Shown: positions 37,171 to 44,059 of the stretch, one piece after another
Layout: every line of letters begins with the position of its first letter
How positions within the stretch are numbered: position 1 is the stretch's first letter
DNA from: Nibribacter koreensis
GTDB lineage: Bacteria; Bacteroidota; Bacteroidia; Cytophagales; Hymenobacteraceae
Length of the DNA stretch: 64,000 nt
Reading direction: 5' to 3'
Assembly (NCBI RefSeq): GCF_039541795.1
Contig: NZ_BAABGX010000001.1
Span: forward strand, 992,001-1,056,000
Notes under the pieces: generated by a model
Told to the model about the DNA's origin: nothing
Seen by the model: only the letters and a program-made list of their open reading frames with translations
The model's database searches: none
Position numbers and translations under genes: made by a program

Positions 37171-37872
37171 ATGAGAAAGCTATTGCTCCCCATTACATTT
37201 GGCTTTATATGCCTTTCATGCGGCTCCTCTTCCAACCGAACAGAAATAGATGAGGAATTAAAGGCTAGTGTTGACTCTATTAGGGTTGAAAGAGAAGCTG
37301 AGCAGAGAAACCAGGCAAGACTGGACAGTATCAGTAAGACCGAAGAACACCTTGCTATTAAGGGTATTGAATTTGGAATATCAGAGGCAGAGTTCAATAA
37401 AAAGAAATCCGCGTTCTTAAAGCCCTTAAGATTAAACAAAAGAGAGGCCCAATACGAATCCATTCCTGAATATAGGCTTGGGACTTACAGGTTTGATAAC
37501 TTATCTGGCACTTTTCATAAAAATAAACTATACAGGATAGACCTTAGGGGTGAACTGGTGCATTATAATGATTACGACCACTCAATGCCTACTGAGTTTA
37601 ATGCATTGTCCTCTCTTTTAACTGAAAAGTACGGGAAACCTTTTATAGAAAATCCCCTACCTGAATGGCACACGATAAAGGATGGTTATGGTAAGACTAT
37701 ACAGAGCTGGTTAATAGGTGATAAATACATTAGTATAGGCCTGTTTAATACCGGAGGAGGATATTATACTTTAAATTTCACAGCAATTCAAAGTAGTGCA
37801 TCTGACAGGATTATTCAAGAGAATACAGCCAAGAGTGAGGCATTAAAAAAGAAAGACGCTAATGTTTTATAA
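37171..37872 (+). CDS. Prophage lipoprotein co-transcribed with the repressor
   Basis: A protein of 233 residues. MRKLLLPITFGFICLSC is a lipoprotein signal ending at Cys17; a charged coiled segment follows (about 30-60: VDSIRVEREAEQRNQARLDSISKTE) and then a beta-rich domain with GISEAEFNKKKSAFLKPL, GTYRFDNLSGTFHKNKLYRIDLRGE and FNALSSLLTEKYGKPF, resembling small Bacteroidota periplasmic proteins. It starts 8 bp after the repressor and is AT-rich like it, so it is expected to be made in the lysogen. A lysogenic conversion role such as superinfection exclusion is inferred from position and location. Confidence 0.65.
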   Translation: MRKLLLPITFGFICLSCGSSSNRTEIDEELKASVDSIRVEREAEQRNQARLDSISKTEEHLAIKGIEFGISEAEFNKKKSAFLKPLRLNKREAQYESIPEYRLGTYRFDNLSGTFHKNKLYRIDLRGELVHYNDYDHSMPTEFNALSSLLTEKYGKPFIENPLPEWHTIKDGYGKTIQSWLIGDKYISIGLFNTGGGYYTLNFTAIQSSASDRIIQENTAKSEALKKKDANVL

Positions 37873-37917
37873 GCCCAACGGCGGCACCGTCACCTATGGC
37901 AAGCGCTAGAATGGCTT

Positions 37918-37953
37918 TAATCAATTGTGGACATTTTTGTCCACCATTGATTA
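37918..37953. repeat. Strong inverted repeat upstream of the integrase
   Basis: TAATCAAT (37918-37925) pairs with ATTGATTA (37946-37953), and after one mismatch GTGGAC pairs with GTCCAC, leaving a 6-nt loop. It is not followed by a T run, so it may be a terminator of unusual form, a regulator site or a recombination-related element. Confidence 0.55.
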
Positions 37954-37969
37954 GCTGAGAATTTAGAAT

Positions 37970-37993
37970 TACATAAGTACATAAATACATAGA
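37970..37993 (+). repeat. Three 8-bp tandem TACATA repeats
   Basis: TACATAAG, TACATAAA and TACATAGA follow each other directly, just before the integrase start at 38005. Tandem boxes at an integrase promoter suggest binding by an excisionase or by a regulator; the function is not shown. Confidence 0.5.
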
Positions 37994-38004
37994 GTAGCAC
38001 CCCC

Positions 38005-39237
38005 ATGGCCTTCACCCTCAAAGCCACCCTAAAGCCCGAGCCTAGAGCCGACAAGACGCACGCGGTGCGCCTGCGCGTGACCAAGGACCGCCGGAGCTCC
38101 TACTACAACCCGGGGGTGTACGTGGGGAAGTCCCACTGGAACCCCAAGGCCACCTACGAGAAGCGCAACTGGGTCAAGGGGACGCTGCGCACCTGCGAGG
38201 TGCTCAACAACGCCATCCGCAACCACATAGACGGGCTGGAGGCGCACGGGCTGGCAAACCCCGCCCTCACGGCCTCCGAGCTGGTGCAGTCCTACAAGGA
38301 GGCAAGTGAGCAGCCGGCACCCATAACCGCGCCCTCCTGCTTCATCGCCTTCCTCACACGGGAGATACAGCGGGGGAAAGAGGCGCGTAACCCGCGCAGC
38401 CTGGAGAAGGAGACCGCCACCCTCGCCAAGTTCAAGGCCTTCGCCGGGGAGACCCTCCCCTTTTCAGCGCTCACCGTGGCCCTCGTCCGGGACTACGTGA
38501 CCCACCTGGAGACGGTCAAGAACAACCGCCCCACCACCGTGCACAACAGCATCGGCATGCTGCGCAAGTACGCCGCCCACGCCATGGCCGAGGGCCTCCT
38601 CTCCTACGAGCAAAACCCCTTCCACACTGTGCGCGTCAAGAAGACCGCCCGCAAGAAGCAGCGCCTGGACCTGGAGACGCTGGAGCGGTTCCGCACCGTG
38701 GAACTAGAGGACCCCCTGCTCATCCACGCCCGCCACACCTTCATGGCCTCTTTCTATATGCACGGCGCGCGCATCAACGACGTGCTGGAGCTGCGCTGGA
38801 CGCAGGTGGGCGACGAGCGCATCCGCTACACCATGGACAAGACCGACAAGGAGAAGGATATCAAGATCACACCGCAGCTGAGGGAGATACTGGAGTTCTA
38901 CCGACCCAAGGAAGGCCCGCTGCCAACCTTCGTGTTCCCCTTCCTGAAGGAGAAGCATCTGGAAAGGGGCACCAAGGAGTACCTGCAGATCATAGAGGGC
39001 TGCACGGACCGCATCAACAAGAGACTGAAGGACATAGCCGCCCTGGCCAAACTGGAGGTAAACCTGTCCACGCACGCGGCGCGCCACACTTTCGCTGACA
39101 TCGCACGTAAGAAGATACGCGACGCCCACACCATCAAGAACCTGCTCAACCACTCGAGCATCGCCACCACGGAGCGCTACCTGAGCTCTTTCGACCGGCA
39201 GGACGAGGACGAGGCTACGGACTCCATCTACGGGTAA
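38005..39237 (+). CDS. Tyrosine integrase
   Basis: A phage site-specific recombinase of 410 residues. An N-terminal Arm/ARM-type DNA-binding domain (1-65) of the Bacteroidota form is followed by a SAM-like core-binding domain (about 108-200) and the catalytic domain with Arg256 (HGARIND), Lys279 (MDKTDK), His357/Arg360 (HAARHT), His383 (LLNHSS) and nucleophile Tyr392 (ERYLSSF). All catalytic residues are present. It is transcribed toward attR, whose core is about 120 bp past its stop, and it probably acts on the 25-bp core. Its GC content is much higher than that of the adjacent repressor and lipoprotein. Confidence 0.94.
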   Translation: MAFTLKATLKPEPRADKTHAVRLRVTKDRRSSYYNPGVYVGKSHWNPKATYEKRNWVKGTLRTCEVLNNAIRNHIDGLEAHGLANPALTASELVQSYKEASEQPAPITAPSCFIAFLTREIQRGKEARNPRSLEKETATLAKFKAFAGETLPFSALTVALVRDYVTHLETVKNNRPTTVHNSIGMLRKYAAHAMAEGLLSYEQNPFHTVRVKKTARKKQRLDLETLERFRTVELEDPLLIHARHTFMASFYMHGARINDVLELRWTQVGDERIRYTMDKTDKEKDIKITPQLREILEFYRPKEGPLPTFVFPFLKEKHLERGTKEYLQIIEGCTDRINKRLKDIAALAKLEVNLSTHAARHTFADIARKKIRDAHTIKNLLNHSSIATTERYLSSFDRQDEDEATDSIYG

Positions 39238-39238
39238 A

Positions 39239-39254
39239 ACAATAGTAAAACATT
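39239..39254 (+). other. Possible integrase arm-type site (right)
   Basis: ACAATAGTAAAACATT, differing at one base from the copy at 530-545, starts 2 bp after the integrase stop. Confidence 0.4.
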
Positions 39255-39288
39255 TTCACGATTAGGGGCGGTTGCTGGCTGTCACTCA

Positions 39289-39309
39289 CCTGCTCCCAAC
39301 GCTTTGGGA
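39289..39309 (+). terminator. Hairpin after the integrase gene
   Basis: GCTCCCA and TTGGGAGC arms flank a short loop about 50 bp after the integrase stop. There is no clear T run, so it could be a weak terminator or an attP accessory structure. The rest of the 39238-39356 gap shows nothing else. Confidence 0.35.
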
Positions 39310-39356
39310 GCGACTTCTGACACGGTTTGATGGTCAGGGTTCGTCAGATACGAAGA

Positions 39357-39381
39357 AGCGCAGCTTCTGCCTTTTTTTATG
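39357..39381 (+). other. attR core (25-bp repeat)
   Basis: Second copy of the 25-bp core, identical to 454-478. Here the arm upstream of the loop is phage sequence (GAAGAAG-like) and pairs with only about five bases, so the hairpin at this copy is weaker than at attL. Confidence 0.88.
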
Positions 39382-39393
39382 TCGGCCCATTTT

Positions 39394-39435
39394 CATTTTT
39401 GGCCTCTTTTTTAAGAATTAGCCTAAAAACGACGG
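39394..39435. repeat. Dispersed palindromic repeat, copy 1
   Basis: An imperfect palindrome with TTTTTGGCCT near its left side and AGCCTAAAAACG near its right side. It begins 12 bp beyond attR, on the host side. Confidence 0.6.
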
Positions 39436-39495
39436 TTTAAATTTTAAACTGCTATTAAATGGCCGGTTACTTGCAAAATTGCTAGAGGGTTGGCG

Positions 39496-39503
39496 TATAT
39501 TTG
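39496..39503 (+). promoter_or_regulatory. -7 element of the alanine dehydrogenase promoter
   Basis: TATATTTG is a perfect Bacteroidota -7 element 34 bp upstream of the ATG; TTG at 39474-39476, about 20 bp upstream, is a plausible -33 element. Confidence 0.6.
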
Positions 39504-39537
39504 CCGCAAATTCTACATCTTTTAAATTTTTCATATA

Positions 39538-40653
39538 ATGATAATAGGTCTTCCAAAGGAGATTAAAAACAACGAAAACCGCGTAGCCCTTACCCCGGGC
39601 GGCGTGGCTGAGTTTGTTAAAAACGGCCATACCGTGTATGTGCAGGCTACGGCCGGTAACGGAAGCGGCTTCCCAGATGAAGAGTATGTAGGCGCCGGCG
39701 CCACCATTCTTCCTACCATTGAAGAAGTGTACGCCATCGCTGAGATGATTGTGAAAGTAAAAGAGCCGATTGAGCAGGAATATAGCCTGATCAAAGAAGG
39801 CCAATTGCTGTTCACCTACTTCCACTTTGCCTCTTATGAGCCGTTGACCCACGCCATGATTGAGCGTAAGGCAACCTGCTTGGCCTATGAGACTGTTGAG
39901 TTGAAGGACCGCTCTTTGCCGTTGTTGATTCCTATGAGTGAAGTGGCTGGCCGCATGGCTCCGCAAGAAGGCGCTAAGTATCTGGAGAAACCATTGAAAG
40001 GCCGTGGCATTTTGCTTGGTGGCGTACCAGGCGTTCCTCCGGCCAATGTATTGGTATTAGGCGGTGGTATTGTTGGTACCCAGGCGGCTAAGATTGCCGC
40101 TGGCTTTGGTGCCCGCGTTACCATCATGGACATCAGCTTGAAGCGTCTGCGCGAACTGGATGATTTCATGCCAGCCAACGTAACCACCGTGATGTCTAAC
40201 CATTACAACATCAAAGAGGCCATCAAAACTGCTGATTTGATCATTGGCGCGGTATTGATCCCTGGCGCGAAGGCTCCTCACTTGATCACCCGTGACATGT
40301 TGAAAGACATGAAGCCAGGTACCGTTCTTGTAGACGTGGCCGTTGACCAGGGCGGTTGCATTGAAACTTGTAAGCCTACCACCCATGAGAACCCAACCTT
40401 TATCATTGACGACGTGGTGCATTACTGCGTAGCCAACATGCCAGGAGCGGTTCCTTACACGTCTACCCTAGCCTTGACCAACGCTACTCTTCCTTATGCT
40501 TTGTTACTAGCCAACAAAGGCTGGAAGCAAGCCTGCCAGGAACGCGACGAGCTGAAACTTGGCCTGAACGTAGTAGACGGCAAAGTGGTGTACCCAGGCG
40601 TAGCCGAGGCCTTCAACTTACCATTGGTAAACGTAGAAGAAGTATTAGCATAA
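39538..40653 (+). CDS. ald: Alanine dehydrogenase
   Basis: An NAD-dependent enzyme of 371 residues interconverting L-alanine and pyruvate plus ammonium, used in amino-acid catabolism. It begins MIIGLPKEIKNNENRVALTPGGV, the AlaDH/PNT N-terminal signature, has NAD-binding VLVLGGGIVGTQAAKIAAGFGARVTIMD in the middle, and carries MLKDMKPGTVLVDVAVDQGG and TLALTNATLPYALLLANKGW. The ATG follows a good promoter. This is the first host gene to the right of the prophage, so the insertion lies upstream of it without disrupting it. Confidence 0.95.
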   Translation: MIIGLPKEIKNNENRVALTPGGVAEFVKNGHTVYVQATAGNGSGFPDEEYVGAGATILPTIEEVYAIAEMIVKVKEPIEQEYSLIKEGQLLFTYFHFASYEPLTHAMIERKATCLAYETVELKDRSLPLLIPMSEVAGRMAPQEGAKYLEKPLKGRGILLGGVPGVPPANVLVLGGGIVGTQAAKIAAGFGARVTIMDISLKRLRELDDFMPANVTTVMSNHYNIKEAIKTADLIIGAVLIPGAKAPHLITRDMLKDMKPGTVLVDVAVDQGGCIETCKPTTHENPTFIIDDVVHYCVANMPGAVPYTSTLALTNATLPYALLLANKGWKQACQERDELKLGLNVVDGKVVYPGVAEAFNLPLVNVEEVLA

Positions 40654-40674
40654 GCGAGACTCACCTATATAAGA

Positions 40675-40707
40675 AGTGCCTCCTGATGAGAATTAGGAGG
40701 CGCTTTT
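40675..40707 (+). terminator. Terminator after ald
   Basis: AGTGCCTCCT and AGGAGGCGCT form a 10-bp stem (one wobble) followed by TTTT, 20 bp after the stop. Confidence 0.75.
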
Positions 40708-40753
40708 GTATTTATAAGGAGGCAGGCGTTAAAGGAAGAACCAAATTTGATGG

Positions 40754-40796
40754 GCGTTTTTAGCTTGTTTTCTGGATAATAGGCCAAAAACGGTGG
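40754..40796. repeat. Dispersed palindromic repeat, copy 2
   Basis: CGTTTTTAGCTTG on the left and TAGGCCAAAAACGG on the right with a TTTTCTGGATAA centre: the same family as copies 1 and 3-6, here between ald and the HsdR-N gene. Confidence 0.65.
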
Positions 40797-40816
40797 CTGG
40801 ACCAACTCCAGTTGAC

Positions 40817-41293
40817 TTATTTCCGTAAGGCGTCAAACTCAATTTGGAGTTGGGGAAAAGTGGGGAGCATTTCCAGCGCGGTGAGGCTGGTGCCGTCCTG
40901 GCCTACCTGCCAACAATAATGCTGAAGACCATTGCTGATGAATAAGTAAGGTGCTTTGACGGTTTGGTTATACACGGCCACCTGCTGAACTGTTGTGGTT
41001 GTTAAAGGTATATATGGCGCTTTGCATTCCACCAACAACAAAGGAGCGCCTTGCTGGTCAAAGACACACAAGTCGGTACGTTTTTGGAGCGTGTTATAGG
41101 TAGTGCCTCTTTCCAATCCCATTAAACCAAGGGGATATTGCAGGTGCAGATGCAGGAAATGAACCACGTGCTGACGTACCCATTCCTCGGGGGTAAGAAC
41201 CAACCATTTCTTACGGACTATATCGTAAATACAAGTTTTACCTCCAGAATCCTTAAGTTTGTAGTCAAACGCCGGTAAAGTCAACTGCTCCAT
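40817..41293 (-). CDS. HsdR N-terminal-like domain protein
   Basis: A protein of 158 residues consisting of the type I restriction enzyme R protein N-terminal (HSDR_N) nuclease-like module alone. After WVRQHVVHFLHLHLQYP come the putative active-site elements RTDLCVFD and LLLVECKAP, the D and ExK of a PD-(D/E)xK fold. There is no helicase or specificity subunit nearby. Stand-alone copies are a conserved feature of many Bacteroidota genomes and are probably not part of a restriction system. The function is unknown. Confidence 0.8.
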   Translation of the reverse strand: MEQLTLPAFDYKLKDSGGKTCIYDIVRKKWLVLTPEEWVRQHVVHFLHLHLQYPLGLMGLERGTTYNTLQKRTDLCVFDQQGAPLLLVECKAPYIPLTTTTVQQVAVYNQTVKAPYLFISNGLQHYCWQVGQDGTSLTALEMLPTFPQLQIEFDALRK

Positions 41294-41330
41294 GCCTCAA
41301 AGGTAGCATTTGTTGAGATTCTGATTACTG

Positions 41331-41356
41331 GCTGTTTTCCTGAAATAGAGCAAAAA
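41331..41356. repeat. Degenerate dispersed palindromic repeat, copy 3
   Basis: GGCTGTTTTCCTGAAATAG followed by AGCAAAAAATAA keeps the centre and right half of the repeat family. It directly precedes the AMP nucleosidase start. Confidence 0.4.
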
Positions 41357-41363
41357 ATAAACT

Positions 41364-42134
41364 ATGAAGACTAAAAAAGAGATTGTAGAGAACTGGTTGC
41401 CCCGCTATACGGGCAGGCCGTTAGATGAGTTTGGCGAATATATTTTATTGACCAACTTCCTGAATTACGTGGTTATGTTCTCTGAGCAGTTTGGCGTAGA
41501 GATGAAAGGCCTGGACAAGCCCATGCAGACCGCCACGGCTGAGAACATCACCATCATCAACTTCGGGATGGGAAGCGCCATGGCTGCCACAGTGATGGAC
41601 TTACTGTCTGCCGTTAAGCCTAAAGCCGCTTTGTTCTTGGGCAAGTGCGGAGGTTTGAAAAAATCTAAGCTTGGTGATTTGATCTTGCCAATTGCCGCCA
41701 TCAGAGGAGAGGGTACGTCTAATGATTACCTACCACCAGAGATTCCTGCCTTGCCGTCCTTCCGTTTGCAACGCGCCGTTTCTTCCATGATCAAAAAGCA
41801 TGAGATGGACTATTGGACCGGCACCGTGTACACCACCAACCGCCGCGTATGGGAGCATGACGAGAAGTTTAAAGAATACCTGCGCTCTATTAGAGCCTTG
41901 GGCGTGGACATGGAGACGGCTACCATCTTTGTGGTTGGCTTCATCAATGAGATTCCGCATGGCGCGTTGTTGCTGGTTTCTGATAATCCCATGACCCCAG
42001 ACGGCGTGAAAACCTCTGAAAGCGATTTGAAAGTAACGGCAGACTATGTCACCAAACACTTGCAGATCGGCATTGAATCCTTGTTAGAGCTTAGAGACTC
42101 TGGTGAGTCTGTGAAACACTTGCGCTATGACTAA
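41364..42134 (+). CDS. amn: AMP nucleosidase
   Basis: An enzyme of 256 residues that hydrolyses AMP to adenine and ribose 5-phosphate, a purine salvage step. It belongs to the nucleoside phosphorylase superfamily: TIINFGMGSAMAATVMDLLSAVKPKAALFLGKCGGL, RGEGTSNDYLPPEIPALPSF, then ALGVDMETATIFVVGFINEIPHGALLLVSDNPMTPDG. The short form without the N-terminal regulatory domain of E. coli Amn is usual in Bacteroidota. It overlaps the amidohydrolase gene by 8 nt. Confidence 0.88.
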   Translation: MKTKKEIVENWLPRYTGRPLDEFGEYILLTNFLNYVVMFSEQFGVEMKGLDKPMQTATAENITIINFGMGSAMAATVMDLLSAVKPKAALFLGKCGGLKKSKLGDLILPIAAIRGEGTSNDYLPPEIPALPSFRLQRAVSSMIKKHEMDYWTGTVYTTNRRVWEHDEKFKEYLRSIRALGVDMETATIFVVGFINEIPHGALLLVSDNPMTPDGVKTSESDLKVTADYVTKHLQIGIESLLELRDSGESVKHLRYD

Positions 42135-43791
42135 GAAATTAACGCAGTGGGGCCTTGGGGCCCTTTTGTGCGCTTCGCTCCTCTCCTCTTGCAAAGGCAC
42201 GGCCAGTGGTGACCAAGCTGACTTGCTGGTTTACAATGCCACTGTCTACACAGTCAATCAGGATTTTGCCAAAGCGCAGGCCATTGCCGTGAAGGACGGT
42301 AAGATTGTAGCCGTAGGCACCAATGATGAACTGAAAGCCAAATACAAAGCCAAAGAAGAAGTAGATGCCCAAGGCAAGCCTTTGTACCCAGGCTTTATAG
42401 ACGCCCATGCGCACTTTGTAGGTTATGCCGCCAATCAGCGCGAAGCAGACTTGGTAGGCACCACCTCCTTCTCAGAGGTAGTGCAACGCCTGCAGAAACA
42501 CCGCCAAGAGTATCCTTCGGCGGTTTGGCTGACCGGCCGCGGCTGGGACCAGAACGATTGGGACATAAAACAGTTTCCTACCAAGGACACTCTGGACAAG
42601 CTTTTTCCAGGTACGCCGGTTATCATTGAGCGCGTAGACGGCCACGCTTCTTTGGCAAACCAGAAAGCCTTGGATCTAGCCGGTGTCACTGCACAAACGC
42701 CGCAGGTAACAGGCGGCAAGATTGAAATCAAAGATGGAAAGCTTACTGGCATTTTAGTAGACCGCGCGGCTGACCTAGTGATTTCTAAGATTCCAGCTTT
42801 GACCTCAGGTGAATACACTCAAGTATTGAAAGAAGCCGAGCAGAACCTGTTTGCCGTGGGCTTGACGTCTGTGGTTGATGCTGGCTTGCCTAAGTCCTCG
42901 GTAGACCTGATTGACTCGCTTCAGAAAAAGAATGAATTGAAGATACGGGTGTACGCCATGCTCAGCCCTACACCAGAGAACAAAGCCCATTATTTAAAGA
43001 ACGGGCCTTACACCACAGAGAGACTTAATGTAAGGTCTTTTAAGGTTTACGGTGACGGTGCTTTGGGTTCAAGAGGCGCTTGTCTGTTACACCCATATGC
43101 AGACAAAAAGGACGAGACAGGCTTTTTACTGTTAACCGTCCAGGAATACAAGGATTTAGCCGCCGAGATTTTCAAGTCAGATTTTCAGATGAACACGCAC
43201 GCCATTGGGGATTCTGCCAACCGGACCATTTTGCAGATTTACGGTAACCTGTTAAAAGGCAAAAATGACCGCCGCTGGCGCATTGAACACGCGCAGGTGG
43301 TAAATCCGGCAGACATGCCGTTGTTTGGCAAGTATAGCATCCTGCCCTCGGTGCAGCCTACGCACGCCACTTCAGACATGTACTGGGCTGGTGACCGCTT
43401 GGGAATGGACCGCTTGAAACATGCCTATGCCTTTAAAGCCTTGATGCAACAGAATAATATGATTCCGCTGGGCTCAGATTTCCCGGTAGAGCATATCAAC
43501 CCGTTGTATGGTTTCCATGCGGCGGTGGCCAGACAGGACGCAAAGAACTATCCAAAAGGCGGCTTTCAGATGGATAACGCCTTGACCAGAGAAGAAGCTT
43601 TGCGTGGCACTACCATCTGGGCGGCTTACGCCAATTTTGAAGAAAAGCAGAAAGGTAGTTTAGAGGTAGGCAAAGTAGCTGACTTCGTGATTCTAGAGCA
43701 GGACATCATGACCGCCAAGCCAGAAGCCTTACGCGATGTAAAAGTGCTTTCTACTTATGTGAACGGCGAAAAGGTTTACGGTAAAAAGTAA
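42127..43791 (+). CDS. Lipoprotein amidohydrolase (YtcJ-like)
   Basis: A protein of 554 residues with a lipoprotein signal ending at Cys22 (LSSCKG). The metal-dependent hydrolase fold has the HxH of GFIDAHAHFVGY, a distal His in MNTHAIGDSANR and RRWRIEHAQVV, and the C-terminal EVGKVADFVILEQDI. YtcJ-type enzymes deacylate or deaminate small amides; the substrate is not known. Anchored in the outer or inner membrane facing the periplasm. Co-transcribed with amn by an 8-nt overlap. Confidence 0.85.
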   Translation: MTKKLTQWGLGALLCASLLSSCKGTASGDQADLLVYNATVYTVNQDFAKAQAIAVKDGKIVAVGTNDELKAKYKAKEEVDAQGKPLYPGFIDAHAHFVGYAANQREADLVGTTSFSEVVQRLQKHRQEYPSAVWLTGRGWDQNDWDIKQFPTKDTLDKLFPGTPVIIERVDGHASLANQKALDLAGVTAQTPQVTGGKIEIKDGKLTGILVDRAADLVISKIPALTSGEYTQVLKEAEQNLFAVGLTSVVDAGLPKSSVDLIDSLQKKNELKIRVYAMLSPTPENKAHYLKNGPYTTERLNVRSFKVYGDGALGSRGACLLHPYADKKDETGFLLLTVQEYKDLAAEIFKSDFQMNTHAIGDSANRTILQIYGNLLKGKNDRRWRIEHAQVVNPADMPLFGKYSILPSVQPTHATSDMYWAGDRLGMDRLKHAYAFKALMQQNNMIPLGSDFPVEHINPLYGFHAAVARQDAKNYPKGGFQMDNALTREEALRGTTIWAAYANFEEKQKGSLEVGKVADFVILEQDIMTAKPEALRDVKVLSTYVNGEKVYGKK

Positions 43792-43793
43792 TT

Positions 43794-43834
43794 CCGTTTT
43801 TTGCCTCCTTTCTAGAAAATAAGCTAAAAATGCC
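43794..43834. repeat. Dispersed palindromic repeat, copy 4
   Basis: CCGTTTTTTGCCTCCTTTC and GAAAATAAGCTAAAAATG flank the centre TA; same family, directly after the amidohydrolase stop. Confidence 0.55.
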
Positions 43835-43857
43835 AACCTGCACAGGTTGGCATTTTT
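43826..43857 (+). terminator. Terminator after the amidohydrolase gene
   Basis: A 15-bp perfect inverted repeat (AAAAATGCCAACCTG with CAGGTTGGCATTTTT) ending in T5: a strong, possibly bidirectional terminator. The remaining AT-rich stretch to 43990 shows nothing recognisable. Confidence 0.75.
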
Positions 43858-43990
43858 GTTTTGTATCTGATGTATTACCAATTACTCTTAACTCATTGCA
43901 TAAATTCATCACTTCACATCAAACCATCCATTAATTTAAGTACCAGTCCTTTATACAGACACTAAATAATTACGAATACTACAAAAGTAA

Positions 43991-44042
43991 GCGCCGTCGT
44001 TTTTGGGCTACTTCCCAGAAAGTAGCCCAAAAACGACGGCGC
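43991..44042. repeat. Dispersed palindromic repeat, copy 5 (perfect 23-bp arms)
   Basis: A 52-bp perfect palindrome with 23-bp arms and a 6-nt centre (CCCAGA); arms begin GCGCCGTCGTTTTTGGGC. It is the cleanest copy of the family and lies between two convergent genes, where it could also terminate transcription in both directions. Confidence 0.85.
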
Positions 44043-44059
44043 TAAAGGTAGATGATCGG

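Larger units (their letters stand above)
454..39381. mobile_element. Complete siphovirus-type prophage, about 38.9 kb
   Basis: The element is bounded by a perfect 25-bp direct repeat (454-478 and 39357-39381) and carries every module of a temperate long-tailed phage: integrase, S24 repressor with operators, antirepressor, primase-helicase, SSB-like protein, methyltransferase, small and large terminase, portal, MuF, protease, HK97-type capsid, connectors, tail tube, tail chaperone with a frameshift site, tape measure, tail tip, fibres and a GH108 muramidase. No gene looks broken. The module order (terminase, portal, MuF, protease, capsid, connectors, tail) is that of lambda/HK97-like siphoviruses. 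It sits between the DUF1573 gene and an alanine dehydrogenase gene. Intactness is inferred from gene content only. Confidence 0.93.

Noticed and set aside
37861..37908. A 15-codon frame after the prophage lipoprotein
   Set aside because: Too short and without conserved features or spacing evidence beyond overlap.
38029..39170. Several antisense frames of 60-149 codons opposite the integrase
   Set aside because: High GC in the integrase keeps the antisense strand open; no start signals or domain patterns.
40817..41293. HsdR-N protein as part of a restriction-modification system with the phage methyltransferase
   Set aside because: It is on the host side, lacks helicase and specificity subunits, and occurs alone in many Bacteroidota genomes.
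43991..44042. Palindrome as a second phage attachment site
   Set aside because: It belongs to the dispersed repeat family and has no match to the 25-bp core.
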